A DNA stretch of 64,000 nucleotides from an uncultured Luminiphilus sp. (lineage in GTDB: Bacteria; Pseudomonadota; Gammaproteobacteria; Pseudomonadales; Halieaceae): positions 1 to 64,000 of the forward strand of contig CALKDK010000009.1 of NCBI GenBank assembly GCA_938084055.1, in the 5' to 3' direction. The first letter of the stretch is position 1, and each line of letters begins with the position of its first letter. A program made the translations under genes and the position numbers. Below the pieces are notes generated by a model. The model made no database searches, was not told the origin of the DNA, and was given only the letters and a program-made list of their open reading frames with translations. Shown one piece after another: positions 8,340 to 17,412 of this stretch.

Positions 8340-8748
8340 AGCCACCGAGCCGGGACGGAAAGTGCGGGTCGATAAGTGGCTTTGGGCAGCTCGCTTCTTC
8401 AAAACAAGAAGCCTCGCCAAGGCCGCCATTGAGGGAGGCAAAATTCAACTACAGGGACAGCGCGTCAAAGTCAGCAAAGAAATTGCTGTTGGTGATCGAT
8501 TGCTCATCCGCCAGGGGTGGGATGAAAAAGAGGTTATCGTTCGAGCGCTTAGCGAGCGGCGTGGCCCCGCACCGGTGGCCCGGGAGCTGTATGAAGAATC
8601 AGCCCAGAGTGCTGCGAGACGACAACATGAGGCAGAGCTGCGACGAGCCGCTGGCAGCAACACGCCCACGCATCGGCCCGATAAACATGAAAGAAAGCTA
8701 TTGAACAGACTGCGCAGGGGAGGTAGACCTTTACTGGAGGATGACTAG
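8329..8748 (+). CDS. hslR: Ribosome-associated heat shock protein Hsp15 (S4 domain)
   Basis: A 139-residue RNA-binding protein. It opens with the S4 domain pattern VRVDKWLWAARFFKTRSLA and GGKIQLQGQRVK, and ends in a basic, helical tail, as in E. coli Hsp15, which binds 50S subunits carrying a nascent chain and recycles them after heat stress. The ATG at 8329 has a CCAGGGG ribosome site and overlaps yrfG by 11 bases. A longer frame starts at 8302, but that extra part is not S4-like. The stop overlaps by four bases with the convergent diguanylate cyclase. Confidence 0.92.
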   Translation: MVTEATEPGRKVRVDKWLWAARFFKTRSLAKAAIEGGKIQLQGQRVKVSKEIAVGDRLLIRQGWDEKEVIVRALSERRGPAPVARELYEESAQSAARRQHEAELRRAAGSNTPTHRPDKHERKLLNRLRRGGRPLLEDD

Positions 8749-9956
8749 GCCCTGAAGGCTGACAGGGTCACCCCATTTCGGCCACCTTCCTTGCTGGCAT
8801 ACAGCGCTTGATCCGCGGCCTCAAGCAATTGCTTGAATTCAGTGCTCATTGACGGAATGCTCGCCACCACTCCCTGGGATACCGTGACGACGTTCGCCAC
8901 ACCGGATGCCGAGTGCTCAATTTGCAGGTCAGTAATACGCGCCCGTATTTTTTCTGCGGACGCCATCGCCTCAGCCTGACTGGTACCGGGTAAAAGCAGG
9001 AGAAACTCTTCTCCCCCCATGCGAATCGCAAGTTCCCCCGCGCGCGAAGTCACCGATCGCAGGACACCTGCAATCTGCTTGAGCACGTCGTCGCCGGCGG
9101 GATGACCGTAGGTGTCGTTGTAGGCCTTGAAATAATCAACGTCGATCATAATGACGCCCAGCGAAGTACCGGCTCGCTGGGCCCGGCTAACCTCCAGCTC
9201 AAAGGCCTTATCAGCACCCCGACGGTTTCTCAGCCCGGTCAGCTCATCAAGCTTCGCCAGGTCTGCCAACTGTTTGCGCGCCTCCTGCAACTGCAGGTTT
9301 TTTGCCCTCAGCGTATCCGATACCCCCGACAGGTCCTTCGCCATTGCCTCCCGCTCCAGCCCCGACTCCACCATTTGGGAAAAAGACCGGCTGATACCCT
9401 CAGTCAGCAAAGCCATCAGCATGGCAAGCCCGGTCAATATCATCGCGAATGTCAGGTTGAATGGGCGCACATCATGCTGCCAGCCCAGATAGGAAGCCAC
9501 GGGAATGAGCGTCGCGCAGATCCAGATCAGGTAGAATTCCCGCACCACCGCAGTGGCAGCCACAGTGGTAACGGTCATGATGACCATGACCATAATCAAC
9601 GCGTAGAGGACATCATCAGATAGCTGTTGCCCCATCCAGATAACCGTTGCCGCCCAGGCCAAACCACCAACGAGCGAAGAGAGCATGATTTCCCTGAGCA
9701 CTCCTCCGGGATTCTGAATGTGTCTCTGTTTTTCCAGCGCATAGCCCATGTGGATGGACTGGAGAAAAGATAGCAGCAGCATGCCAATACCCCATGCGGG
9801 AATTGGCAGCGGGGAGTACTGGAACCAAAGCAAAAACATGGCACTGAGGACGCCCAGCGTCTGGGCCCCTGCCATCACATACCGGGCGTTCTGCAGCTGG
9901 AATGCCAATTTCGCCGATAGGGCATCGCCGCGGGAAATTTTTCTTTGGTATAGCAT
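8745..9956 (-). CDS. Membrane diguanylate cyclase (GGDEF domain)
   Basis: A 403-residue protein. Residues about 18-185 hold six or so hydrophobic segments forming an integral membrane sensor of MASE-like appearance. A short coiled segment (LRAKNLQLQEARKQLADLA) leads to a GGDEF domain starting LDELTGLRNRRGADKAF. The active-site motif is GGEEF, which is catalytically competent in this family, so it should make cyclic di-GMP from GTP. The inhibitory I-site RxxD five residues before is RAGE here, so product feedback may be weakened. No EAL domain. It is a single-gene unit. Confidence 0.92.
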   Translation of the reverse strand: MLYQRKISRGDALSAKLAFQLQNARYVMAGAQTLGVLSAMFLLWFQYSPLPIPAWGIGMLLLSFLQSIHMGYALEKQRHIQNPGGVLREIMLSSLVGGLAWAATVIWMGQQLSDDVLYALIMVMVIMTVTTVAATAVVREFYLIWICATLIPVASYLGWQHDVRPFNLTFAMILTGLAMLMALLTEGISRSFSQMVESGLEREAMAKDLSGVSDTLRAKNLQLQEARKQLADLAKLDELTGLRNRRGADKAFELEVSRAQRAGTSLGVIMIDVDYFKAYNDTYGHPAGDDVLKQIAGVLRSVTSRAGELAIRMGGEEFLLLLPGTSQAEAMASAEKIRARITDLQIEHSASGVANVVTVSQGVVASIPSMSTEFKQLLEAADQALYASKEGGRNGVTLSAFRA

Positions 9957-10072
9957 GTTAAAACTGTAGCGCAGGTCTGGGCAGGATTGTAAAAAAAATG
10001 GCAGAATTGCGGCCTGAGTAGTAGCTTTTTAGCCTTCCTAGAGGCAGAGGAAGCAGAAAAGCAGGGGTTGCA

Positions 10073-10795
10073 ATGAATAAACACAAAGATACCCAGAGCG
10101 AATCTCGCCGCATCATCTGGCTCCTGATGCCCGTTTTACTCGTGCCCCTCGTCGCAACCGGCGTCAGCATATCACTCGATTTTGGGTCCCCGCTGGATAC
10201 CTCCTGTGAATCCATCAGGACATTCCTCGAGGAAACCGATCAGATCAGGGTTACCAAGGATGCCAACGTCCTGATCCTTGGTGGTGCAACCTTCACACAG
10301 TGGAAGTTCAGGTCTGCTCGGGACAAAATGACGCCCCAGCAACTCCGCGTGAAGGCCTCTCCCCTTATCGGGCCTCACACCGTTGCCCGCTGTTTCGAGC
10401 GCACAGTAGCTCACTACCAACCAATGACCACAGTGCTTTTCCTGGACCCCGAGGATGGTTTAGCAGGGGCCGAGGCCACTCTGAACGCCCTTGACGAGAT
10501 AGTACAGAAGCGAACCTACTGGAGCGTGTCCCCGGGCTTGGTGGTGGTGCCGCCCACCGTCACGCCATCCCTCCAGGGTAAGGCTGTGCAGCTTGCGGAC
10601 TTTGAAACCCGGGTGCAGAACTGGGCCGCAGATAAAGTGGGCGTGGAAACATTCGATACCGCTATCTTGCTTTCTGATGCATCCGGACGGGTCGACCCCC
10701 GGCTGTTCTGGCCAGACGGCTCGACCCTTGGCAAAGAGGGGTGTGATCGACTGAGGGCCAGAATGCTTATGTATGCAGGCCTCAGCGATTCGTAA
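10073..10795 (+). CDS. Membrane-anchored protein with degenerate SGNH-like features
   Basis: A 240-residue protein with one N-terminal membrane segment (IIWLLMPVLLVPLVATGVSI), so the body is probably periplasmic. I do not recognise a clear family. The layout beta-strand VLILGGATFTQW near 60 and LFWPDGSTLGKEGCDRL near the C-terminus resembles blocks I and V of SGNH/GDSL esterases, but the catalytic serine of GDS is replaced in GGAT and the His of DxxHL is replaced in DGSTL. If related, it is probably not catalytic. It lies just upstream of dxs with 33 bases between, but a metabolic link is not evident. Confidence 0.55.
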   Translation: MNKHKDTQSESRRIIWLLMPVLLVPLVATGVSISLDFGSPLDTSCESIRTFLEETDQIRVTKDANVLILGGATFTQWKFRSARDKMTPQQLRVKASPLIGPHTVARCFERTVAHYQPMTTVLFLDPEDGLAGAEATLNALDEIVQKRTYWSVSPGLVVVPPTVTPSLQGKAVQLADFETRVQNWAADKVGVETFDTAILLSDASGRVDPRLFWPDGSTLGKEGCDRLRARMLMYAGLSDS

Positions 10796-10828
10796 CGTCC
10801 CGCCCATCAGATAAGGTATTATCAGCCC

Positions 10829-12733
10829 ATGACGGTGCAATTCCCCACGGTACAACCTGACACACCGGTGCTGGATCAGGTCCAGGCGGATCTGGCGTGC
10901 CTGCGTGCGCTGTCGGAACAAGACCTGCTGACACTGGCGACTGAGGTCCGGGATTTCATGCTCTACAGTGTCAGCAAAACCGGGGGACATTTTGGTGCCG
11001 GGCTGGGCGTTGTGGAATTGTCGATCGCCCTGCATCACGTACTCAACACGCCCGAAGATCGCATTGTCTGGGACGTGGGCCACCAGACCTACCCGCATAA
11101 AATACTGACCGGTCGGATGGACAGGCTGGCCACTATTCGACAGGCCGGGGGGCTATCGGGCTTTCCCAAGCGCACCGAGAGCCCCTTTGATACCTTCGGC
11201 GTTGGCCACAGCTCAACCAGTATTTCTGCGGCGATGGGAATGGCGGTGGCCGCCGGACGCCAGGGTGTCGATCGTAAGGTCGTCGCAGTGATTGGTGATG
11301 GCGCAATCACTGGAGGAATGGCCTTTGAGGCACTCGCCCATGCCGGCCACGTCCGGCCTAACATGCTGGTCATTCTCAATGACAACCAAATGTCGATTGG
11401 CCACAACACGGGCGGTCTTGCGACCTACTTTGCCAAAATCTGGGCCAGCCCGACCTATATCGCCCTGCGAGAGGGCTCCAAGCGCATCCTCGAGCATGTA
11501 CGTACAGCCTGGGACCTAGCCAAAAAGACCGAGGAGCAGATGAAGAGTCTTGTTGCCCCCGGTATGTTGTTTGAGGAGCTCGGGTTCAACTACGTGGGAC
11601 CCCTGGACGGTCACGACCTGCCACAGCTGGTACAAACCCTCGAGGCGATGGTAGATCTGAAAGGGCCGCAGCTGCTGCACATTCGCACGGTCAAGGGCAA
11701 AGGATTCAGCCCAGCGGAAAGCGACCCGGTGGGCTATCACGCGATCAATAAGATTGAAGCGGCACCCGCAGCCACCGAGGTCAAAAAAGCATCTCCCCCC
11801 AAGTACCAGGATGTTTTTGGCGCGTGGCTGTGCGACATGGCAGCCGAGGACGAACGCCTGGTGGGAATCACCCCTGCCATGTGTGAGGGTTCGGGTATGG
11901 TTCGCTTCTCCCGGGAGTATCCGGAGCGTTACCATGACGTGGCTATAGCTGAACAGCATGCCGTCACGCTCGCTGCGGGAATGGCGTGCGATGGGGTAAA
12001 GCCGGTTGTGGCCATATACTCAACATTCCTGCAGCGGGCCTACGACCAGCTCATTCACGATGTCGCACTGCAGAACCTGGACGTCACCTTCGCCATTGAT
12101 CGCGGTGGGCTGGTTGGACAGGACGGTGCGACCCACCACGGGGTTTTCGATCTAAGCTATCTACGCTGTGTCCCCAATATGGTGGTGGCCTGTCCCTCCG
12201 ACGAAAATGAGTGCCGCCAATTGCTGTACTCCGCATACCAGCACACCGGACCGGCGGCGGTGCGCTATCCGCGTGGCGCCGGTACGGGGGTAGTGGTTGA
12301 GACCACAATGACTGCTATGCCGATCGGCAAGGCGGTTACCCTGAGGACCGGAAAACATATCGCCATACTGAACTTTGGTGTTTTGCTGGAAGAGGCTGCG
12401 GCAGCAGCCGAAACGCTCGATGCGACTCTGGTGGATATGCGCTGGGTCAAGCCGCTCGACGAGGCACTGCTGATGAAAATGGCGGCTAGCCACGAGCGCT
12501 TTATCACCGTAGAGGAAAACATGCTGGCCGGCGGAGCTGGCAGTGCCGTTGCCGAATTTCTGTCCCGTGCCGGGGCTAGGCTGGAAATCCACCACGTTGC
12601 CATTCCAGATACCTTTATCCACCATGGCAGCCAAAAGGAAAACCGCGAAGCGGCGGGGCTCACAAGGGCGGCAATCGTTGACGCCGGGGGCCGACCTGAT
12701 GCGGTAGATGCGGTGGTAAGCAGTATTATTTAG
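10829..12733 (+). CDS. dxs: 1-deoxy-D-xylulose-5-phosphate synthase
   Basis: Condenses pyruvate and glyceraldehyde 3-phosphate to DXP, the entry step of the MEP isoprenoid pathway and also a source of thiamine and pyridoxal precursors. The 634-residue length matches the family. Visible motifs include the thiamine diphosphate site [14 protein letters not shown] with LNDNQMSI, the SHxxK-like [11 protein letters not shown] region with catalytic histidines ([18 protein letters not shown]), and [12 protein letters not shown] in the pyrimidine domain. It is followed at once by xseB and ispA, so DXP synthesis and prenyl chain assembly are in one operon. Confidence 0.97.
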   Translation: MTVQFPTVQPDTPVLDQVQADLACLRALSEQDLLTLATEVRDFMLYSVSKTGGHFGAGLGVVELSIALHHVLNTPEDRIVWDVGHQTYPHKILTGRMDRLATIRQAGGLSGFPKRTESPFDTFGVGHSSTSISAAMGMAVAAGRQGVDRKVVAVIGDGAITGGMAFEALAHAGHVRPNMLVILNDNQMSIGHNTGGLATYFAKIWASPTYIALREGSKRILEHVRTAWDLAKKTEEQMKSLVAPGMLFEELGFNYVGPLDGHDLPQLVQTLEAMVDLKGPQLLHIRTVKGKGFSPAESDPVGYHAINKIEAAPAATEVKKASPPKYQDVFGAWLCDMAAEDERLVGITPAMCEGSGMVRFSREYPERYHDVAIAEQHAVTLAAGMACDGVKPVVAIYSTFLQRAYDQLIHDVALQNLDVTFAIDRGGLVGQDGATHHGVFDLSYLRCVPNMVVACPSDENECRQLLYSAYQHTGPAAVRYPRGAGTGVVVETTMTAMPIGKAVTLRTGKHIAILNFGVLLEEAAAAAETLDATLVDMRWVKPLDEALLMKMAASHERFITVEENMLAGGAGSAVAEFLSRAGARLEIHHVAIPDTFIHHGSQKENREAAGLTRAAIVDAGGRPDAVDAVVSSII

Positions 12734-12786
12734 ACCAATACTTGACGACGCCGGACAACAAACCGGACGGTAACCAGGAGACTGCT

Positions 12787-13020
12787 TTGCCCAAGAAGCA
12801 AGAGGACAGCGCGACACACCCACCGCTCAAAGAGCAGATGGAGGCGCTGGCACACATCGTTGAGAAGCTTGAAGATCCTGACGTTGACCTGGAAGAGTCC
12901 CTGGCGCTGTATGAGCAGGGCATGGCATTGGTTGCCACGGCAGGTAAAGTACTGGAAGCGGCTGAACAACGGGTCGCCATGGTAACCGGTGACGGTGAGG
13001 TGCAGGCGATCGACCCATGA
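12787..13020 (+). CDS. xseB: Exodeoxyribonuclease VII small subunit
   Basis: A 77-residue partner of XseA in the ATP-independent single-strand exonuclease VII. The family pattern is clear: LKEQMEALAHIVEKLEDPD then DLEESLALYEQGMAL and a helical C-terminus. I chose the TTG at 12787 because AGGAG lies six bases upstream and it gives the usual length near 80 residues; the frame is open from another TTG at 12742 with no ribosome site. It overlaps ispA by four bases. xseB-ispA-dxs clustering is common in gammaproteobacteria; here dxs is first. Confidence 0.93.
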   Translation: MPKKQEDSATHPPLKEQMEALAHIVEKLEDPDVDLEESLALYEQGMALVATAGKVLEAAEQRVAMVTGDGEVQAIDP

Positions 13021-13859
13021 CGCCGGCAGATTTGCAGGCTGCGATGCTGGCGTGTACCGACTCACGCCTTAACGCCGCCCTTCAATATGTCCTTAAAACG
13101 CCGGGCAAGCAGTTACGAGCCCGCCTTGTTGATGCCAGCTTTCAGATGTTCAGCCAGCGCCCCTGCGAAGCGGTGGTATCGGTGGCAACGGCTATTGAGT
13201 GGCTTCATACCTATTCCCTGGTTCATGACGATTTACCCGCTATGGACAACGATCCCCTGCGTCGGGGAAAACCTACCGTCCACACGGTCTACGATGATGC
13301 GACGGCCATCCTGGTTGGCGATGGCCTTCAGGCGGCGGCCTTTGGTCTCATCAGTCGGGAATGCGGGCTATCGGCCGAGATACGCATCAAATTGCTGGCG
13401 GTCGTTACCGAGGCAGTGGGGTTTGCTGGCATGGTGGGTGGGCAGGCGCTCGATATGGCTGCAGAGGGCGCGTCGCTCACCATTGAGGAACTGGGGCAAA
13501 TCCACCGCCAGAAAACCGGCGCACTGATCAGGGCCGCCATACTGTCAGGGGCCCTTTGCGCCGACGCAGATGCTACCGATATCGCCCACCTCGATCGTTT
13601 TGCCGGCGCCATAGGTCTGGCGTTTCAGGTGGCCGATGACATTCTTGACGTGACACAGAGCAGTTCAACGCTGGGGAAAACGGCGGGTAAGGATCTGGCC
13701 GTAGAGAAGTGCACCTATGTGCGACATCTGGGCCTGGAGGGCGCGCAAGCCGAAGCAGAAAGATTATTGGCTGAAGCCCTGGACTCACTCAGCCGCTACG
13801 GCGACAGGGCGGCGGCACTGGCTGATCTGGCTGTTGCCATGGTACGCCGAGAAACCTGA
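13017..13859 (+). CDS. ispA: Farnesyl diphosphate synthase (geranyltranstransferase)
   Basis: Adds isopentenyl diphosphate to dimethylallyl and geranyl diphosphate to make C15 farnesyl diphosphate for quinones and undecaprenyl phosphate. The first aspartate-rich motif DDLPAMD is at 71-77 and the second, DDILD, near 206-210, both intact; LRRGKPTVH and GGQALDM are also typical. The usual GGKRLRP near the N-terminus reads PGKQLRA, keeping the Lys and the last Arg. Length 280 is slightly under the E. coli enzyme (299). It overlaps xseB by four bases and ends one base from the convergent pgpA. Confidence 0.95.
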   Translation: MTPADLQAAMLACTDSRLNAALQYVLKTPGKQLRARLVDASFQMFSQRPCEAVVSVATAIEWLHTYSLVHDDLPAMDNDPLRRGKPTVHTVYDDATAILVGDGLQAAAFGLISRECGLSAEIRIKLLAVVTEAVGFAGMVGGQALDMAAEGASLTIEELGQIHRQKTGALIRAAILSGALCADADATDIAHLDRFAGAIGLAFQVADDILDVTQSSSTLGKTAGKDLAVEKCTYVRHLGLEGAQAEAERLLAEALDSLSRYGDRAAALADLAVAMVRRET

Positions 13860-13860
13860 G

Positions 13861-14391
13861 TCACAGCAAGGCAAGCCCCCAGAGCAGCGGAATGGCCAGC
13901 AGCCCAGCCCAAATACCCGCGGCCACATCATCGAGCATCACGCCCCAGGCCGTCTTCATCCTCTGGTCAAAATAACTGGCGGGCCAGGGCTTGCTGATGT
14001 CAAAGAGCCGAAAGAGCGCAAACCCGACAATCCAGAATTCGAGTCCTGCCCCCCGGTATCCGATCACGTAATAAGGTAGCGCAACAGCCAGCAATTGTCC
14101 GAGCACCTCATCGATCACAATGGCACCGTGATCGACCTGTCCCCAGGCGTCACCGGCGATTCTCGCAGACCAGACTCCCACGGCAACCAGCAAGCCCATG
14201 ACCCCACAGACAGCCCAGAGGGGGAGATACAAGAGACAAACAGCGCAGAAAGGTAAAGCAGCGAGGCTACCAATTGTCCCCGGGGCCCAGGGTGACAGAC
14301 CCGTACCCCACCAACTCGCCAGGAGGAGCGCCGGCGATCTCAGTACCCTCGCGAGTTGCGGTGATTTTTTATTCGCCAGTATGTCGCTCAT
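13861..14391 (-). CDS. pgpA: Phosphatidylglycerophosphatase A
   Basis: Removes the phosphate from phosphatidylglycerol phosphate to give phosphatidylglycerol at the inner membrane. The 176-residue protein has several hydrophobic segments and the family signature GTGLSPWAPGTIGSLAALP, the acidic VIDEVLGQL loop and FRLFDISKPWPASYFDQ with KTAWGVMLDDVAAGIWAG. It directly abuts the thiL stop with no gap, as the last gene of the ribD-to-pgpA operon. Confidence 0.95.
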   Translation of the reverse strand: MSDILANKKSPQLARVLRSPALLLASWWGTGLSPWAPGTIGSLAALPFCAVCLLYLPLWAVCGVMGLLVAVGVWSARIAGDAWGQVDHGAIVIDEVLGQLLAVALPYYVIGYRGAGLEFWIVGFALFRLFDISKPWPASYFDQRMKTAWGVMLDDVAAGIWAGLLAIPLLWGLALL

Positions 14392-15324
14392 CTAAATACC
14401 AAAGTGATCATAGCCCGTAAGGCCATCAGGGATATAATCGCACGCTACGCCTGCACCGCTGACAAATTCCCCCACCTGGGTAAGATTTTCCGGCAGGTCC
14501 ACGGCAGGCGGAACGGCGACAGCGAGTTCATAGTCGTCGCCTCCCGCAAGCGCCCAGGTCAAACGCTGCGTTTTCTCAACAGATGCCAGGGCTGAGGACA
14601 GAGGCAACCGCCCACTGTCTATGCGGCAGCCAACCCCTGAAGCGCTCGACAGGTGGCCCGCGTCCGCGAGGAGACCGTCAGAAATGTCGATCGCTGCGTG
14701 GGCGTTGTCCCTCAACCACCCAACCCAATCGAGGCGGGCGGTAGGCTGGTAAAAGCGATCCTCAAGAAATAACGCCTCATCGGGTGTCAGCGCCTCAAGG
14801 GATTTTAGATGGCCAGAGACTACCGCCAGGCCCGCAGCAGCATCCCCCAGGGTATGGGTGACACAAAGACGATCGCCGGGCCGAGCCCCAGTGCGACACA
14901 GTGCGCGGCCATGGGGGACCGTACCGATCACCGTCACCGTGACGCTCAACGGACCACGGGTCAGGTCGCCACCCACCAGCGGCAGCGCAAATTGTTTCAC
15001 GACTCTAGCCAAACCCTCGCTGAAGCTGTGCAACCAGAGATCATCGGCGGCGGGCAGGGTCAGGGCAAGGGTCATGGCCAGCGGTTCAGCGGCCATTGCG
15101 GCAAGGTCGCTGGCCGCTGCTGCAACGGCTCGAGTCGCAACGTATTCAGGCAGCGTCAATTCAGGAAAATGCGTCCCCTCCACCAGGGTATCGGTGGATA
15201 CCACCAGCTCGGTATCGGGGGGGAGTGCAAGAACGGCGCCATCATCACCGACGCCAACCCGCACCTGGGGTGCTGCTCCAAAAAGCGCGAGGTGACGCTG
15301 GATGAGTTGAAACTCCCTACCCAT
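14392..15324 (-). CDS. thiL: Thiamine-monophosphate kinase
   Basis: Phosphorylates thiamine monophosphate to the active cofactor thiamine diphosphate, using ATP. The 310-residue protein has the family motifs GVGDDGAVLALP near 22-33, STDTLVEGTHF, GGDLTRGP, and AIDISDGLLADAGHL in the AIRS-like fold, with GGDDYELAVAV late in the chain. It follows nusB closely and is contiguous with pgpA, the standard gammaproteobacterial order nusB-thiL-pgpA. Its product also feeds the Dxs enzyme encoded nearby. Confidence 0.96.
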   Translation of the reverse strand: MGREFQLIQRHLALFGAAPQVRVGVGDDGAVLALPPDTELVVSTDTLVEGTHFPELTLPEYVATRAVAAAASDLAAMAAEPLAMTLALTLPAADDLWLHSFSEGLARVVKQFALPLVGGDLTRGPLSVTVTVIGTVPHGRALCRTGARPGDRLCVTHTLGDAAAGLAVVSGHLKSLEALTPDEALFLEDRFYQPTARLDWVGWLRDNAHAAIDISDGLLADAGHLSSASGVGCRIDSGRLPLSSALASVEKTQRLTWALAGGDDYELAVAVPPAVDLPENLTQVGEFVSGAGVACDYIPDGLTGYDHFGI

Positions 15325-15337
15325 GGCAGGTCACCGA

Positions 15338-15784
15338 TCAGGCCTCGGCCGTAATTTCAACCTGGCGATACTGGCGGGCCAGCTTATCGAGAACACCATT
15401 CACATAACGATAGCTGTCCGTAGCACCAAATTTTTTTGCCAGTGCAACGGCTTCATTGATCACCACCTTATAGGGCACATCAATGCGTTCCCGGAGTTCG
15501 AAAGCACCCAGGCGCAGCAGGGCGCGCTCAACGGGATCCAGGTCGTCCAGCGGCCTATCGAGAAGCTCAGCGAAACTACTGTCCAAGGCCTCCGCGTCCT
15601 GTGTGACACCCGTCAGCAGTGCGCGGTAGTAATCGCCGTCGACATGGGAAAAATCGTTGTCGATCCTGAACTCGGCCTCTATTTCAGCGAGGTTTGCGCG
15701 CGTCATTGACCACTGGTAAAGCCCCTGAAGGGCAAAGTGCCTCGCCCTTCTTCGCTGTGCTGCCAGCGTGTTGACCCCCGACAT
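15338..15784 (-). CDS. nusB: Transcription antitermination factor NusB
   Basis: Binds boxA RNA with NusE (S10) and supports antitermination of rRNA transcription. The all-helical 148-residue protein shows RRRARHFALQGLYQWSMT near the N-terminus and the later LDPVERALLRLGAFELRERIDVPYKV split by conserved positions, ending with VNGVLDKLAR. It sits four bases downstream of ribH, the usual neighbour in gammaproteobacteria. Confidence 0.96.
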   Translation of the reverse strand: MSGVNTLAAQRRRARHFALQGLYQWSMTRANLAEIEAEFRIDNDFSHVDGDYYRALLTGVTQDAEALDSSFAELLDRPLDDLDPVERALLRLGAFELRERIDVPYKVVINEAVALAKKFGATDSYRYVNGVLDKLARQYRQVEITAEA

Positions 15785-15788
15785 GGCG

Positions 15789-16271
15789 TCAGGAATCCAG
15801 GGCCGTGCCCAAACTCACCATTTCCAGGGCGCTGAGTGCCGCTTCCGCACCTTTGTTGCCTGCCTTGGTACCCGCACGCTCGACCGCCTGTTCTATCGAA
15901 TCAACCGTCAGCACGCCAAAGGCTATTGGCTTACCACTCTCCATCTGCACCTGGGCAATCCCTTTGGTGCATTCGCCAGCCACATGCTCAAAGTGGGGAG
16001 TGCCGCCACGAATAACAGCACCCAGGGCAATGATCGCGTCGCAATCCTCCCGCCGGGCAATTTTCTGGCACGCCACCGGGATCTCAAAAGCACCCGGGAC
16101 GCGCACAATATGCATCTGGTCATCGGCAATACCGTGACGGCGCAGTGCATCAACGGCCCCCTCGAGGAGATGCTCGACGACAAAACTATTCCAACGTGCC
16201 ACCACCAGCACGTAGCGGCCGCTGTTCGGCCCCAATGTGCCTTCAGTTGTCCGAATTCCCTGGCTACTCAT
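15789..16271 (-). CDS. ribH: 6,7-dimethyl-8-ribityllumazine synthase
   Basis: Condenses 5-amino-6-ribitylaminouracil with 3,4-dihydroxy-2-butanone 4-phosphate, the next-to-last step of riboflavin synthesis, as a large cytoplasmic oligomer. The 160-residue protein has [20 protein letters not shown], the VPGAFEIPV substrate loop, [19 protein letters not shown] with the proposed general-base histidine, and [17 protein letters not shown]. All expected positions are intact, in contrast to the RibB-like protein encoded upstream. It is within the rib operon, 25 bases after that gene. Confidence 0.96.
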   Translation of the reverse strand: MSSQGIRTTEGTLGPNSGRYVLVVARWNSFVVEHLLEGAVDALRRHGIADDQMHIVRVPGAFEIPVACQKIARREDCDAIIALGAVIRGGTPHFEHVAGECTKGIAQVQMESGKPIAFGVLTVDSIEQAVERAGTKAGNKGAEAALSALEMVSLGTALDS

Positions 16272-16296
16272 GATGCTCTCCTAAAATTTCTGCCTG

Positions 16297-17412
16297 TTAG
16301 CGGGGTGCGACAAAATTAACCACTTCAAGTCCAAAGCCCGCCAGTGCATTGTACTTCAGCGGTGCTCCCAAGAGTTCAATCCTTCCCACGCCGAGATCAT
16401 TGAGAATCTGGGCCCCTAGCCCGATGGATGCGTAGCCAGCCTGGGGACCCTTTGCTTCTGCGATCGGCAAGCCCAGAAGGCGGTCGACGCTCGCCAGTAG
16501 CTCTTCTGGAGTCTCCGGCCGTGAGATAAGCACCAGGACCCCTCGATCCGAGGCCGCAACTTCTGCCAAGCTGCTATCAAAGCGCCAGGTTGGATGCCCC
16601 TCGAGGGTGGTGCCCACCAGATCACGAAGAGCCGAGGTCACGTGCACCCTGACCACGGTCACTTCCTGCTGCTGCAGGGCACCATGGCTGAGGGCCATAT
16701 GCAGTGATCCTTCGTTTGTCTCCCGATAGATTGTCAGGTCAAACTCGCCGTGGTCTGTGTGCACCTTACCCTGACGCACTCGCTCTATGGTGCCTTCGGT
16801 TGTCAGCCGATGGTGGATCAGCTCCGAGACGCGTCCAACGGGTAAGTCATGTACCTTGGCGAAGCGCTGCAGGGCATCCTCCCGGGCGAGGTTACCGCTT
16901 TCGTCCAAAACTTCGGTGAACACTGCCGCGGGAAACAGACCCGCTAGTCCCGCCAGATCGGTGGTCGCCTCCGCACGGTCGACACGGCTCAACAATCCAC
17001 CCGCCTCGGCAGCAATGGGAAATATATGGCCGGGTTGGACAAGGTCGGTGGCACCCGTCTGGGGTGCAACGGCGACCCTTACTGTATGTGCGCGGTCTTT
17101 GGCTGAAATTCCGGTTTCGATGCCCTCCGCGGCTTCAATAGACAGGGTGAAGGGCGCAGCGTCACCTTTACCCTCGACCATGAGGGGTAGGTGCAGGTCG
17201 TCGCAGCGCTCCCGCGTCAGTCCGAGACAGATTAGTCCCCTCGCCTGACGCGCCATAAAGGTGATGTGATGGTCTTCACAAAGCTCGGCGGCAACGGTCA
17301 CGATCCCGGTCACCCCGCCGCCACTGTCCTCGAGCAGCAGCAACACCATGTGGCCATGGCGAAGGTCGCTGATAAGACCTGCCGGGTCTCGATAGTTAGG
17401 CAACTCAGTCAT
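16297..17412 (-). CDS. RibB/RibA-like fusion protein with both active sites degenerate
   Basis: By position and overall fold this is the 3,4-dihydroxy-2-butanone-4-phosphate synthase/GTP cyclohydrolase II-type fusion (371 residues) expected between ribE and ribH. In the RibB half, ARGLICLGL, FTLSIEAAEG, TGISAKDRAHT and PGHIFPI are kept, but the catalytic acidic loop DxxRENEGD is replaced by LEDSGGGVTGI, and GGHTEA is replaced by RVDRAEA, removing metal and catalytic residues. In the C-terminal RibA half the zinc cysteines (CxxGDxxGSxxCxC) and the RxGEG-type GTP-binding loop are missing. Loss in the RibA half is known for RibBX-type proteins; loss in both halves is not usual. It may be a non-catalytic regulator or scaffold, or an enzyme with a changed role. 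It overlaps ribE by eight bases. Confidence 0.85.
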   Translation of the reverse strand: MTELPNYRDPAGLISDLRHGHMVLLLLEDSGGGVTGIVTVAAELCEDHHITFMARQARGLICLGLTRERCDDLHLPLMVEGKGDAAPFTLSIEAAEGIETGISAKDRAHTVRVAVAPQTGATDLVQPGHIFPIAAEAGGLLSRVDRAEATTDLAGLAGLFPAAVFTEVLDESGNLAREDALQRFAKVHDLPVGRVSELIHHRLTTEGTIERVRQGKVHTDHGEFDLTIYRETNEGSLHMALSHGALQQQEVTVVRVHVTSALRDLVGTTLEGHPTWRFDSSLAEVAASDRGVLVLISRPETPEELLASVDRLLGLPIAEAKGPQAGYASIGLGAQILNDLGVGRIELLGAPLKYNALAGFGLEVVNFVAPR

